Origin: Gluconobacter thailandicus F149-1 = NBRC 100600
GTDB lineage: Bacteria > Pseudomonadota > Alphaproteobacteria > Acetobacterales > Acetobacteraceae
Length of the DNA stretch: 64,000 nucleotides
Assembly (NCBI RefSeq): GCF_000964465.1
Contig: NZ_BANH01000043.1
Location: 16,863-80,862, forward strand
Reading direction: 5' to 3'
The notes beneath the pieces were generated by a model. That model had not been told where the DNA came from, searched no databases, and was given only the letters and a program-made list of their open reading frames with translations. Within the stretch, counting starts at the first letter, position 1, and each line of letters begins with the position of its first letter. Both the position numbers and the translations under genes were made by a program. This document shows, piece after piece, positions 55,647 to 64,000 of the stretch.

Positions 55647-56054
55647 TTACCAGCCGTTGCCGCGTGGAGCGACATAACCGTTGCCGGTGGCGTCACCAAG
55701 CTGGCCGGACTGGGTGTTGTTGCTGCCCTGATAGGCCGAGCCGAACTTCGAGAGATTAGCCCCTGTCACGCTGTCACGCTCGACGCCTGCTTCATGGTCC
55801 GGATCGGGTCCGTGTTCGAATTCAGTGCTCGGCGCATCCTGATATCCAGGCGGAAGGGAACGATGGCCACGTGCACGGAAATGCTCGCCACCATTTGTTT
55901 TTTGCTGCCCGGCGGGAGGCTGGGCCTGTGTGCTGCTTTGTGGAGGGGCGGCGTCATAAGGCTGACCGAATGTGGTGGTCTGAGCCTGCGCTACCCCGCC
56001 TAGCAGGGCGGTTGCCAGAATGGCATGGCAGAAAAAGCGGGAAAAGGGCAGCAT
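55647..56054 (-). CDS. Small secreted protein, function unknown
   Basis: A 135-residue exported protein: signal peptide LPFSRFFCHAILATALLGGVAQA-Q, then a low-complexity mature chain rich in Gln, Pro, Gly and Asn with no cysteine. The ATG at 56054 has AGGA nine bases upstream; the frame stays open upstream but has no coding character there. It is divergent from alkB. No domain is recognised. Confidence 0.6.
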   Translation of the reverse strand: MLPFSRFFCHAILATALLGGVAQAQTTTFGQPYDAAPPQSSTQAQPPAGQQKTNGGEHFRARGHRSLPPGYQDAPSTEFEHGPDPDHEAGVERDSVTGANLSKFGSAYQGSNNTQSGQLGDATGNGYVAPRGNGW

Positions 56055-56202
56055 GGAGTCTGGTCCTGAACCAATCATGGAAATCAACGGCCCCATCACC
56101 ATATGGGAAGCAGAACCGCATACTCTCTTTATATAATCGGCTCGGTTGGGCTGCGGTTCAAGCGTTCTTTTCCTAATCCGTGAAAGGGCAGGGAAGCGGA
56201 GT

Positions 56203-56859
56203 ATGGAAGATCTCTTTGCAGGGCTGCGTGCCCGGATGCTTCTGGCGGAGGGGGCTGTTCTGCTACCCGGGTTTGCAAATGCCCGTTCCCAGGACCTCTG
56301 CACGGGAATTTTGGATATTTCCAGACAGGTCCCATTTCGAAACATGAAAACGCCGGGTGGACGGCCCATGTCGGTTGCAACGACCAGTTGTGGGGCTTGC
56401 GGATGGTATACGGACCAGCATGGCTACCGGTATGTCCATACAGATCCGTTGACAGGAAAACCCTGGCCCGAGATGCCAGCGCTTTTTCTTGATCTGGCGC
56501 GTGAGGCCGCCGCAGAGGCCGGATACCCGGATTTTTCTCCTGCGTCCTGTCTGATCAACCGGTATGAACCCGGAGCAAAGATGGGGTTACATCAGGACAG
56601 GGATGAGGACGATCTGGCGTCTCCGATTGTTTCGGTTTCGTTGGGAGTTCCAGCCCGTTTTGCGTTTGGAGGCCTTCTGAAGACGGACCCGGTGCAGCGG
56701 TATGACCTTCTGCACGGGGATGTAGTGGTGTGGGGAGGGGTTTCCCGACTGGCCTGGCATGGAGTTTCGCCAGTGCGTGAAACATTCCATCCGCAGACAG
56801 GTGCCATGCGTTACAATCTGACTTTTCGCGCTATCAACGCGGCGCTTTTTCAGCCATAA
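56203..56859 (+). CDS. alkB: Alpha-ketoglutarate-dependent dioxygenase AlkB
   Basis: AlkB repairs alkylated bases (1-meA, 3-meC) by oxidative demethylation. The 218-residue protein has the Fe(II) triad His130-x-Asp132 (LHQDRDE) and His186 (WHG), the 2-oxoglutarate arginines Arg203 and Arg209 (RYNLTFR) and the lid region TTSCGACGWYTDQHGYRY. The ATG at 56203 is favoured over the start at 56146. It is not next to ada, so adaptive-response control is not evident. Confidence 0.93.
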   Translation: MEDLFAGLRARMLLAEGAVLLPGFANARSQDLCTGILDISRQVPFRNMKTPGGRPMSVATTSCGACGWYTDQHGYRYVHTDPLTGKPWPEMPALFLDLAREAAAEAGYPDFSPASCLINRYEPGAKMGLHQDRDEDDLASPIVSVSLGVPARFAFGGLLKTDPVQRYDLLHGDVVVWGGVSRLAWHGVSPVRETFHPQTGAMRYNLTFRAINAALFQP

Positions 56860-56907
56860 ACAGCGCCCCGCAATTCTGTTCACTTTCCGACCCCTGGAGG
56901 GCATTCA

Positions 56908-58302
56908 ATGCACCCCTCGACCAAGACCCAGACGTCCGACAACACGATGTCATGGTCTCCTGCAAGCTGGCGTTCCCGTCCGATCGTCCAGGCTCCGTCT
57001 TATGAAGACGAAGCTGCGCTTGCTGCTGTCGAGACGCGTCTGCATCGATATCCACCGCTGGTTTTTGCGGGTGAAGCCCGCCGTCTGAAGACGCGTCTGG
57101 CTGCTGCATCCCGTGGAGAGGCTTTTGTGCTTCAGGGCGGCGCCTGCGCGGAAAGTTTCGACGAATTTACGGCCGATATTGTTCGCGACACGTTCCGTGT
57201 GCTGCTTCAGATGGCTGTCGTTCTGACGTTTGCCGCCAAGGTTCCTGTCGTGAAGATTGGCCGTATGGCGGGTCAGTACGCCAAGCCGCGCTCGTCCAAT
57301 ACGGAAACGGTCGATGGTGTGACGCTGCCATGCTATCGCGGTGACATTATCAACGGCCCGGAATTCACGGCCGCGTCACGTATTCCTGATCCAGCGCGTA
57401 TGGAGACGGGATACTTCCAGTCTGCCGGCGTGATGAACCTGCTGCGCGCATTCGCAAACGGCGGCTATGCCAATTTGCATCAGGTCCATAGCTGGAATCT
57501 TGGTTTTGTGGAGCGCTCTCCGCTGGCTGCGCGCTATCGCGATCTGGCTCATCGCATTGATGAGACGCTCTCTTTCATGCGCGCCTGTGGTTTTGATGCG
57601 GCTGCGTCCCAGATTGACGAGACAGAGTTTTACACGTCCCACGAAGCGCTGCTCCTCCCATATGAGCAGGCTCTGACACGCATCGACAGCACCAGCGGTG
57701 ACTACTACGACTGCTCGGCGCACTTCCTGTGGATTGGTGATCGCACCCGTCAGCCGGATGGTGCACATGTGGAGTTCCTGCGCGGCGTTCAGAACCCGAT
57801 CGGCATCAAGGTTGGTCCGACCACGACGGTTGGTGATCTTGAAAAGCTGCTCGAAATCCTGAACCCGAATGACGAAGCTGGTCGCATCACGCTGATCTCG
57901 CGCATGGGCAAGGACAAGGTGCGCGAGCATCTGCCGCCGCTTCTGGATGCTGTCATCAAGACGGGTCGTACGGTTACATGGCTGTGTGATCCGATGCATG
58001 GCAACACGACCACGACGTCCAGCAAGGTCAAGACGCGCTCATTTGAGAGCATCCTGGGTGAGGTGCTCGGGTTCTTCGATGTTTTCGAGGCTGCAGGCCG
58101 TCGTCCGGGCGGTATTCACCTTGAAATGACGGGTCAGGACGTCACCGAATGCATCGGTGGCGCCCAGTGCCTGACGGAAGCCGATCTGGGTGATCGGTAT
58201 GAAACATTCTGTGATCCGCGCCTAAATGCGGAACAGTCGCTTGAAATGGCGTTCCTTCTTGCTCATGAACTGACAGGACGACGAGCAGGAAAGCAGGAAT
58301 GA
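56908..58302 (+). CDS. aroG: 3-deoxy-7-phosphoheptulonate synthase, class II
   Basis: DAHP synthase starts the shikimate pathway by joining PEP and erythrose 4-phosphate. The 464-residue protein is the class II (plant-type) form with [71 protein letters not shown] and CDPMHGNT. It lacks a regulatory extension beyond the class II core. The stop overlaps the pncB-type gene as ATGA, so the two are coupled. Confidence 0.96.
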   Translation: MHPSTKTQTSDNTMSWSPASWRSRPIVQAPSYEDEAALAAVETRLHRYPPLVFAGEARRLKTRLAAASRGEAFVLQGGACAESFDEFTADIVRDTFRVLLQMAVVLTFAAKVPVVKIGRMAGQYAKPRSSNTETVDGVTLPCYRGDIINGPEFTAASRIPDPARMETGYFQSAGVMNLLRAFANGGYANLHQVHSWNLGFVERSPLAARYRDLAHRIDETLSFMRACGFDAAASQIDETEFYTSHEALLLPYEQALTRIDSTSGDYYDCSAHFLWIGDRTRQPDGAHVEFLRGVQNPIGIKVGPTTTVGDLEKLLEILNPNDEAGRITLISRMGKDKVREHLPPLLDAVIKTGRTVTWLCDPMHGNTTTTSSKVKTRSFESILGEVLGFFDVFEAAGRRPGGIHLEMTGQDVTECIGGAQCLTEADLGDRYETFCDPRLNAEQSLEMAFLLAHELTGRRAGKQE

Positions 58303-59489
58303 ACTCTTCCGTTTCTCAACGTGCACTAAACCGGTCCAGCGGTGTTCTTGGCCCGCTGGATCGGAAAACAATCGAATCCCGGACGGACGCCTATTTTGGG
58401 CGGACCCGACAGATCGTTGAACATTTCGGGGACTCCAGGGTCACTTACGCGGTGTTCATCCGGCGTCCAGTGATTGCGGCCTGTGGCATTGCTGTCACCT
58501 GGCTTCGCAATGTTGCCAAAGAGCAGGGCTTCGATCTTCAGGTCCGCGAGGTTTATGAAGAGGGACAGTGGGTTGGGGCGGGCGAGCCCATCCTTTACCT
58601 GACCGGCCCTTTCAGCCGTCTTGCTCCGTTGGAAACGCTGTTGCTTCAGCGTCTCGGAGCATGCTGTGTTGCTGCACATAATGCCTACCAGATGGCCATG
58701 GCGCTTCCGGACGTTGCATTTCTGGCTATGGAAGCGCGGCACTGTGCCGGTTTCGAAATGCAGGAACAGATGGGCTATGCGGCGGCCGTCGGGTCGCAGG
58801 CCGCCCAGAAGGAAGGTGCGCGCGGGTTCATTGGTAACGCCAATGACGCGACGGCGGGTTTCTTCGGGCAGGATCATGGGCTTGGCACTATGCCGCATGC
58901 CCTGATTGGTTATGCGGGTTCGACCCTGCGCGCTGCCGAAATGTATGTGGATGTTTATCCGAATGATCCGCTGACAATTCTGGTGGACTATTTCGGGCAG
59001 GAAGTGACAGACGCTCTGGAAGTCTGTCATCGTTTTCCCGAGAAAGCCGCCGCAGGGCAGTTAAGTGTCCGCCTTGATACGCATGGCGGTCGTTTCCTCG
59101 AAGGACTGGACCCCCAGTCTTCGTATGCTGTCTTGGAGCGCTATACGCCCGGCACGATCCGGCGTTATCGCTCGGACGCGGAATTGCGTGATCTTGTTGG
59201 GACGGGTGTTTCTGCGGCTGCCATCTGGCGGATGCGGGAAGCTTTGGACGAAGCTGGCTTTCCGAAAGTGAAAATCACGGTCTCTTCGGGTTTCAATGCC
59301 TCAAAATGCACCACGATGCGGGATGCCCATGCACCGATTGACGTGGTTGGCAGTGGCTCCTTTATTCCGGATCGCTGGTCCGAGACCTATGCAACAGCGG
59401 ACATCGTGGCCTATGACGGCACGCTTCGCGTCAAGGTAGGACGTGAATTTCTGCTGAACAAGGCACGAGCCGAACAGGGGGCCTCATGA
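58299..59489 (+). CDS. pncB: Nicotinate phosphoribosyltransferase
   Basis: NAPRTase makes nicotinate mononucleotide for NAD salvage. The 396-residue protein fits the archaeal/alphaproteobacterial type: [100 protein letters not shown] and [11 protein letters not shown]. It overlaps the DAHP synthase by four bases upstream and the acidic protein downstream by four bases, both as ATGA, so the three are one coupled unit. Confidence 0.9.
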   Translation: MNSSVSQRALNRSSGVLGPLDRKTIESRTDAYFGRTRQIVEHFGDSRVTYAVFIRRPVIAACGIAVTWLRNVAKEQGFDLQVREVYEEGQWVGAGEPILYLTGPFSRLAPLETLLLQRLGACCVAAHNAYQMAMALPDVAFLAMEARHCAGFEMQEQMGYAAAVGSQAAQKEGARGFIGNANDATAGFFGQDHGLGTMPHALIGYAGSTLRAAEMYVDVYPNDPLTILVDYFGQEVTDALEVCHRFPEKAAAGQLSVRLDTHGGRFLEGLDPQSSYAVLERYTPGTIRRYRSDAELRDLVGTGVSAAAIWRMREALDEAGFPKVKITVSSGFNASKCTTMRDAHAPIDVVGSGSFIPDRWSETYATADIVAYDGTLRVKVGREFLLNKARAEQGAS

Positions 59490-59932
59490 GCGACGAACCG
59501 GAAAACACAGGAACTGAGACTGCAGGGCAGAGCCAGTCCTGGAACGTACGGATCATTGATCTGTCAGGCGCATCCGAGGATGACACTGTCGAGGTCGTGA
59601 AAGACTTCATGGATCTGATGCATGCCAATGCTTATGCGCGCGCCTATGTGCGGGACAGCATCGAGCGTTGCCGTGTTCCGGGCGCAACGAGCAAGGAAGT
59701 GCTGGAAAGCTGGTTCGCCTTCGGTGAGAATGCCGAGGTTGTGGATGCTGGTGATGATGGCTGGAAGTCCTCCACTGAACTGGAAGATTTTGCCGCCAAT
59801 CCAGCGACAGACATGGAGCGCGACTGGCGTGCCATTGATCCGCGTCGCCTGGTGGACGATGACGAGATTTCCGGGCCGCCAGATATCGATGAAGACGATG
59901 ACGAGGATGTCCACGAAGTCATCCGTCACTGA
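59486..59932 (+). CDS. Conserved acidic protein, function unknown
   Basis: A 148-residue soluble protein. The middle (VEVVKDFMDLMHANAYARAYVRDSIERCRVPG) is helical; the end is very acidic (DIDEDDDEDVHEVIRH). No signal or membrane segment. The ATG overlaps the pncB stop and a G-rich ribosome-binding site precedes it. It has no recognised domain and may be a partner or regulator of the enzyme before it. Confidence 0.65.
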   Translation: MSDEPENTGTETAGQSQSWNVRIIDLSGASEDDTVEVVKDFMDLMHANAYARAYVRDSIERCRVPGATSKEVLESWFAFGENAEVVDAGDDGWKSSTELEDFAANPATDMERDWRAIDPRRLVDDDEISGPPDIDEDDDEDVHEVIRH

Positions 59933-59938
59933 CTAGGA

Positions 59939-59973
59939 TTGCCCCGCGTATGGTTGCGAGCGTACGGGGGCAA
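59939..59973 (+). terminator. GC-rich hairpin ending the aroG-pncB transcript
   Basis: TTGCCCC (59939-59945) pairs with GGGGCAA (59967-59973), with the inner GCGTA/TACG continuing the stem past a bulge. It directly follows the acidic-protein stop. There is no U-tract. Confidence 0.5.
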
Positions 59974-59999
59974 TAGGCCCGTTATGAAGAGTGGGTCAT

Positions 60000-60070
60000 A
60001 AAAATATCCACATGACTGTGGCTCTGTAATTCTTGCGTTAGATTGGCAAGTCATGTGGAGGGATATTTTT
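60000..60070. repeat. Long interrupted inverted repeat
   Basis: AAAAATATCCACATGACT (60000-60017) is mirrored by AGTCATGT (60049-60056) and GGATATTTTT (60061-60070), with four extra bases (60057-60060) between the two right-hand blocks. The spacer is 31 bases. It could be a terminator with a late U-tract or the relic of a small transposable element. Confidence 0.6.
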
Positions 60071-60494
60071 CCACAAGACATTTATACCATTCTCGCGACG
60101 CATGGGGTTGGCCTGTTCAACACCTTATCCAACAGATACCTGGCGCGAAATTTCGCCGAACAGTTTGAATATCGGGATGGCTGGTGGTCCGATAGCGCCG
60201 TCTGTTGGTGTGCAACTGACCTGTATAGTGGGGGGCTATCAAAGCCTCCGACAGGCTTTGCGGCCACCGCTCATTTACCTGAGCACATAAGGATCAATGG
60301 GGCGCTATCCTTCAGTAGAGATCTGCGGTCAACCATAATGAGAACGCTGGTGGCCATTTCAATGCTTTCATGTAAATCGGCATGCCGCGTTACCTTCCTC
60401 TGCTTCTAACGCAGATCTGAACGTTATCTTTCATATTAAATCGGTAGTTAAAACTATATTCCCAACCAAGTTTTACTCATAACACCCGAGTATC

Positions 60495-60523
60495 TTGTCA
60501 AATCCGAAACGCATTGCTACAAA
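60495..60523 (+). promoter_or_regulatory. Sigma-70-like promoter of the glycosyltransferase gene
   Basis: TTGTCA (60495-60500) and TACAAA (60518-60523) are spaced by exactly 17 bases in an AT-rich context, about 60 bases before the start codon. Confidence 0.55.
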
Positions 60524-60583
60524 ATATTTCTGATAATTTTTACGATAGAGCAGTATTCACACCTCTATTCCGGATTGGATTGA

Positions 60584-61861
60584 ATGATGTCTTCAAAAAA
60601 GCGTATCAAGAATTTTGGGGCCACTGAGTGGAATGTATCTGAAACAGAAACGCCTCAAGAAGGTACTATGACGGTGCCCCAAAATCTGTCTCCAGAAGAG
60701 GAAGAAATAGAAAGGGATACTTCTCCTATTATTATTCAAGAGAAACCTACTTCTGTTGTTGCTTTAGTCGGCGCCGATCTGAACTGCGATTTGGATGCCC
60801 GTCAAGCTTTTCTTGAAGATGGTGGCTCAACAGTATCTACCTGCTTTAGGGTGGCAAATATACTGCATACGCATGCTCATTTTTCTGAGGCGGCGGCGTT
60901 TTATCTTCGAGCTATGCAGCTTCACTCAGGGAGTCCTGCGGAATTTCCGAGTGTTTATACACTCTTACAAGTTCGTTTGCTTTGTCTGTTAAAAAGCGGG
61001 CAGGATATTTCGGAAGAAGAGATAGAGCAGCTTCGTAGCTTACATATTCCATATGCTAACTATATCAGCGGGATCAGGTTAGCCTGGCGTCAAAATGACT
61101 TGCGCGGAGCGCTTGAAAAAATCGGCAGTGCGTATGATGAATTTCATACGGGCGAGGAAGCTGATTGGCAGATCCTGCAAATTGCAAAGCGAATTGAGCC
61201 AAGTTTATTTACTCCGGACCGTCAAGAAGAAGGGAAAAGAATTCCTTCTGCCCTTTATATGTATTGGGACAATAATCCTCCGCCGGAGATTCAAAATAAC
61301 TTCAATCTGCATAGCGCCCTGCAAGGCATGCCATTAAAAATTTTCAATAAAGACGAAGCGCAGGAATGGCTTTACGACGTTTATGGCGTAGAAGCTCGCA
61401 ACCTCTTTCTCCAAATGCGGCACCCGGCAGAAGCCGCAGATTTTTTACGTCTCCATGTGACGCAGACTCTTGGGGGGTGGTGGCTGGATGCTGATTTAAG
61501 AGTGTCAGGTTCAGATGCGTTGAAAAAAATGATCTCTGAGCCTGCTCAGAACGCATTTTTCCTAACGGATAATGGAATGGTTCATAATGACTTTTACGGA
61601 ACTGTTCCAAACAGCGAAATTGTGTCAGATGCTTTGCTCTCAGTATATCGAAACTGTTATTTATTTCCGAGTTTATACATAGCTTTTAAGACTGGCCCCG
61701 GTCCTCTGACGCGAGCACTTAATCGTACGGCACATAAGTCCTTGAAAGGCCTTCGGCCTGTCCAGACAATAGCAATTTACGATCAACATGATTTCACACA
61801 GCTCATTGAAGAGTTTGATACGCCCTACAAAAGCTCTCTCCCCAATTGGCAAAATGTTTGA
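60584..61861 (+). CDS. GT32-type glycosyltransferase with N-terminal helical region
   Basis: A 425-residue soluble protein. Residues about 60-215 are helical and TPR-like (HFSEAAAFYLRAMQL, LRGALEKIGSAYDEF). From 220 a glycosyltransferase of the sugar-binding DXD family follows: IPSALYMYWDN, AEAADFLRLHVTQTLGGWWLDADLRV, with the DAD motif at 302-304. Family members add mannose or other sugars to glycans, lipids or proteins. Codon use and base composition are clearly more AT-rich than in the neighbours, which suggests recent transfer. No other glycan genes are adjacent. Acceptor and donor unknown. Confidence 0.72.
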   Translation: MMSSKKRIKNFGATEWNVSETETPQEGTMTVPQNLSPEEEEIERDTSPIIIQEKPTSVVALVGADLNCDLDARQAFLEDGGSTVSTCFRVANILHTHAHFSEAAAFYLRAMQLHSGSPAEFPSVYTLLQVRLLCLLKSGQDISEEEIEQLRSLHIPYANYISGIRLAWRQNDLRGALEKIGSAYDEFHTGEEADWQILQIAKRIEPSLFTPDRQEEGKRIPSALYMYWDNNPPPEIQNNFNLHSALQGMPLKIFNKDEAQEWLYDVYGVEARNLFLQMRHPAEAADFLRLHVTQTLGGWWLDADLRVSGSDALKKMISEPAQNAFFLTDNGMVHNDFYGTVPNSEIVSDALLSVYRNCYLFPSLYIAFKTGPGPLTRALNRTAHKSLKGLRPVQTIAIYDQHDFTQLIEEFDTPYKSSLPNWQNV

Positions 61862-62000
61862 GGAGTGACGCTTTATTGCCGCAGAGTAGCCACTAAAAAG
61901 ATCGCCGAATTGTTAATGAGTGTTGTAGCGGGGCGAATTTGGAATCGGCAGTTTTTAAATTTTCGTCTCTGAACAGAGCTGGTGGCAGAAGGCGTTCTGT

Positions 62001-62048
62001 TTTCAGGCATTTGAGGGTATCAGAACAGAACTCTCAAATGCCCTGAAA
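62001..62048. terminator. Long hairpin between glycosyltransferase and tudS-like gene
   Basis: TTTCAGGCATTTGAG (62001-62015) pairs with CTCAAATGCCCTGAAA (62033-62048) with one bulged C. The 204-base gap around it has no gene. It may end the glycosyltransferase transcript or lie in the leader of the next gene, 18 bases before its start. Confidence 0.45.
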
Positions 62049-62065
62049 GCAGGATATCGCCGCTC

Positions 62066-62560
62066 GTGAATAACCGAATTCTGGTCAGTGCCTGTCTGCT
62101 GGGGCAGCCGGTCCGATATGATGGCAAGGCAAAAACCCTTCTGAATCCTCTTCTTCAGCAATGGCAGGAGGAGGGGCGTCTTGTGGTGGTCTGTCCGGAA
62201 CTTGCGGGTGGGATGCCGGTTCCACGGCCGCCAGCGGAAATTGGGGCACGGCAGGACGGAAAAGACGTTCTTCAGGGCGACGCGCGCGTGACTGACACGT
62301 CAGGCGCGGATGTGACGGACGAATTTGTTGCAGGTGCCCGGATTGCTCTGAACGTCGCGCAAACACAGGGGTGTCGGTTCGCTCTGCTTATGGAAGGCAG
62401 CCCGTCCTGTGGAAGCCAGATGATTTATGACGGCAGTTTCAGCGGGCAGAAACATGCGGGCGCAGGCGTGACAGCAGCGCTTCTGCGCCAGAACGGGATT
62501 CAGGTTTTTAGTCAGGACACGATTGAAGACCTCAGGATTGCCCTCCAACGGGCCGGTTAA
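62066..62560 (+). CDS. DUF523 / TudS-like thiouracil desulfidase
   Basis: A 164-residue DUF523 protein. The family motifs are SACLLGQPVRYDG (Cys10), VCPELAGGMPVPRPPAEI (Cys43), QGCRFALLMEGSPSCG (Cys103, Cys115). DUF523 members of the TudS type hold a [4Fe-4S] cluster and remove sulfur from thiouracil-like nucleobases, so a role in thio-nucleobase salvage is likely. The start is GTG at 62066 without a strong ribosome-binding site nearby, so the start is less certain than the identity. Confidence 0.85.
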   Translation: MNNRILVSACLLGQPVRYDGKAKTLLNPLLQQWQEEGRLVVVCPELAGGMPVPRPPAEIGARQDGKDVLQGDARVTDTSGADVTDEFVAGARIALNVAQTQGCRFALLMEGSPSCGSQMIYDGSFSGQKHAGAGVTAALLRQNGIQVFSQDTIEDLRIALQRAG

Positions 62561-62650
62561 AGCATGCCCATGCTCTCATCGGAGCATTTACTACGGATTT
62601 GTCATCAACCTCCCGTTTGACCCGGCGGCAGGGACGTCTAAATTCAAAGC

Positions 62651-63967
62651 ATGAACAGTCAGAATTTCTTCGCGGTCACTGATCCGTCCAATGGCCCCTT
62701 TGCTCCCTCCGGCGAGAGCGGGACACCGCCGCGCTGGGACCTGTCCGACCTGTATGCATCTCTGGACGATCCGGCGATTGAACAGGATTTTGCGGCTCTG
62801 ACATCAGCTGCCCGCGCTTTCAGCGAAGGCTGGAAAGGCAAGCTGGGACAGGCTGATGGTGTTGCCTTGGCGTCTGCATTTGCGGAATATGAACGGATCG
62901 AGGAAGGGCTGGGACGCATCGGCTCCTTCGCCCAGCTTGGCTTTGCCGCCCATACGACGGACCCAACCTGGGGTCGCTTCACGCAGGGCGTGCAGGAGCG
63001 CATTACGGATATTTCCGCTGATTTGCTGTTTTTCTCGCTGGAACTGAACCGTCTCGACGATGAGGTTCTGGAGAAGATCTCGACATCACCGGACATGGCG
63101 AAGTGGCAGCCTTTCCTGCGGGATCTGCGCGTTTTCCGTCCGTATCAGCTTTCGGATGAGGTTGAGCAGGTTCTGATGGACAAGTCGGTAACAGGCCGGA
63201 ATGCCTGGAATCGACTGTTCGATGAAACCATGGCCAGCCTGACCATCACACTTGATGGCGAGACGAAGCCTCTGGGAGCAGCGTTCAACACCCTGACGAG
63301 CGCTGAACGCGAAAAGCGTGCTGCGGCTGCGGAGCAGATCAGTGCTGTTCTTGCGGACAATTCCCGTCTTTTGACGATGATCACCAACACGCTCGCCAAG
63401 GACAAGGCGATCGGGGACAAGCTCCGTGGTTATCCGCGTCCATCTAGCAGTCGCAACCGTGGCAACATGGTTGAAGACGAAGTTGTCGACGCGCTGGTCA
63501 GCGCTGTTGATGAGGCTTATCCGCGTCTGTCCCATCGTTATTACGCGATGAAGGCTAAATGGCTCGGGCTGGAAAAGCTGGAACACTGGGACCGTAATGC
63601 GCCTCTGCCGGGCGTGGCTGACACGGTCATTCCGTGGGAGAACGGCAAGGAGATTGTCCTGAACGCCTATACCGGGTTCGACCCTGAGCTTGGGGGGCTG
63701 GTAAATCGCTTTCTGACGCATCCGTGGATTGATGCGGAAGCGGCGCCGGGCAAATCCTCGGGTGCTTTTGCACACCCGACGGTACCGTCGGTCCATCCGT
63801 ATATCCTGATGAATTACCACGGGCGTGCACGCGACGTGATGACGCTGGCTCACGAGCTTGGGCATGGTGTGCATCAGATCCTTGCCGGTCAGAAGCAGGG
63901 TTATCTGAACTCCGCGACGCCTCTGACCCTGGCTGAAACAGCGTCCGTTTTTGGTGAATTCTGTTGA
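62651..63967 (+). pseudogene. M3 family oligoendopeptidase F, broken at the 3' end
   Basis: The frame encodes 438 residues of an M3 oligoendopeptidase (PepF type, normally about 600 residues). The zinc site HELGHGVHQ and the approach to the third ligand (TPLTLAETASVFGE, with the metal Glu) are present. The sequence then turns to Phe-Cys-stop, where family members continue with a hydrophobic helix and about 160 more residues. The break lies at about 63958; from there TTCTGTTGAAAAAGTCG looks like the end of an insertion element and runs out of the window. An alternative is a small frameshift. The C-terminal helical domain is lost, so the peptidase is probably inactive. Confidence 0.65.
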
Positions 63968-64000
63968 AAAAGTCGCTCTTGAAATAATCATGGCTTCCTG
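63958..64000. mobile_element. Possible terminal end of an insertion sequence (partial)
   Basis: Protein similarity to oligoendopeptidase F stops sharply at about 63958 and is replaced by non-homologous DNA starting TTCTGTTGAAAAAGTCG, similar in style to terminal repeats of bacterial insertion sequences. Only 43 bases are visible, with no transposase, so family and target duplication cannot be given. Confidence 0.4.

Larger units (their letters stand above)
59933..60583. other. Intergenic islet border with no recognised gene
   Basis: These 651 bases become steadily more AT-rich toward the glycosyltransferase gene. A 118-codon frame at 60053-60409 is the longest, but its ATG lies in an arm of an inverted repeat, it has no ribosome-binding site and its product matches nothing I know, so it is not called as a gene. 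Other items are an inverted repeat at 60000-60070, a hairpin CAAAGCCT/AGGCTTTG at 60240-60260 and a promoter at 60495-60523. The stretch may be decayed mobile DNA. Confidence 0.4.

Noticed and set aside
60053..60409. A 118-codon frame in the AT-rich islet border
   Set aside because: Its ATG is inside an inverted-repeat arm, there is no ribosome-binding site and nothing in the product is recognisable.
63962..63967. Cys-TGA at the end of the oligoendopeptidase as possible selenocysteine or readthrough
   Set aside because: Family similarity stops before the TGA and the following bases do not restore it in any frame.

Overview
The window reads as chromosomal DNA of an acetic acid bacterium (Acetobacteraceae, most likely Gluconobacter or a close relative). 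This is an inference from several things: the gene content is alphaproteobacterial, there is an L-idonate 5-dehydrogenase of the ketogluconate type, RNase E has the alphaproteobacterial form with a C-terminal GWW peptide, and there is a SUV3-type helicase like the one kept by mitochondria. Coding density is high. Genes are compact and often coupled through ATGA or GTGA overlaps. No rRNA, tRNA, CRISPR array or complete insertion sequence was found.

Region by region. 1-4394: the 3' part of polA, a SCO-like membrane protein, an orphan peptide-type solute-binding protein, and a secreted retropepsin-like protein that lacks the catalytic Asp and whose ribosome-binding site is buried in a perfect hairpin. 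4436-8961: purD and xseA (divergent), a small lipoprotein, the zinc-ribbon protein YjdM and an NmrA-like NAD(P)-binding protein. 9104-14996: rne with a long structured leader, a cell-wall amidase, and leuA preceded by a leucine-rich leader peptide overlapping an inverted repeat. 15110-16656: a TauE/SafE permease and two tandem glycine-zipper lipoproteins. 16951-22694: the rod-shape operon mreB-mreC-mreD-mrdA-rodA. 22699-29555 (minus strand): idnD, a nuclease-helicase fusion of the DUF2075/Schlafen-helicase group directly behind glyQ-glyS, and a glutathione transferase. 29653-35916: a GlxA-type regulator, a DUF2076 protein, a Rieske-FAD oxidoreductase, aspS and a CPBP membrane protease. 35917-36339 is non-coding and looks like a structured RNA. 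36340-39140: a small secreted protein, xthA, an ErpA-type Fe-S carrier and dgt.

40991-46867 follows argS: a SPOR-domain protein, scpA-scpB, tatB-tatC, serS and a YbaY-META fusion form one tightly packed run joining chromosome segregation, protein export and tRNA charging. 47231-59932: an XRE regulator, the SUV3-like helicase, ferredoxin-NADP reductase, glutathione reductase, an FUSC efflux protein, an alpha/beta hydrolase, AlkB, and a translationally coupled trio (class II DAHP synthase, nicotinate phosphoribosyltransferase, a conserved acidic protein). 59933-62065 is a visibly AT-richer islet with long inverted repeats and a GT32-type glycosyltransferase, probably acquired. After a TudS-like desulfidase, the last gene (an M3 oligoendopeptidase) breaks off just after its zinc site at what looks like the edge of a mobile element running out of the window.

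The strongest candidates for something new are the PD-(D/E)XK + DUF2075 helicase fusion placed in the glyQS operon, the unassigned structured RNA near 36.0-36.26 kb, the leuA leader switch, and the SD-sequestering hairpin at 3.35 kb. None could be tested by database search here.
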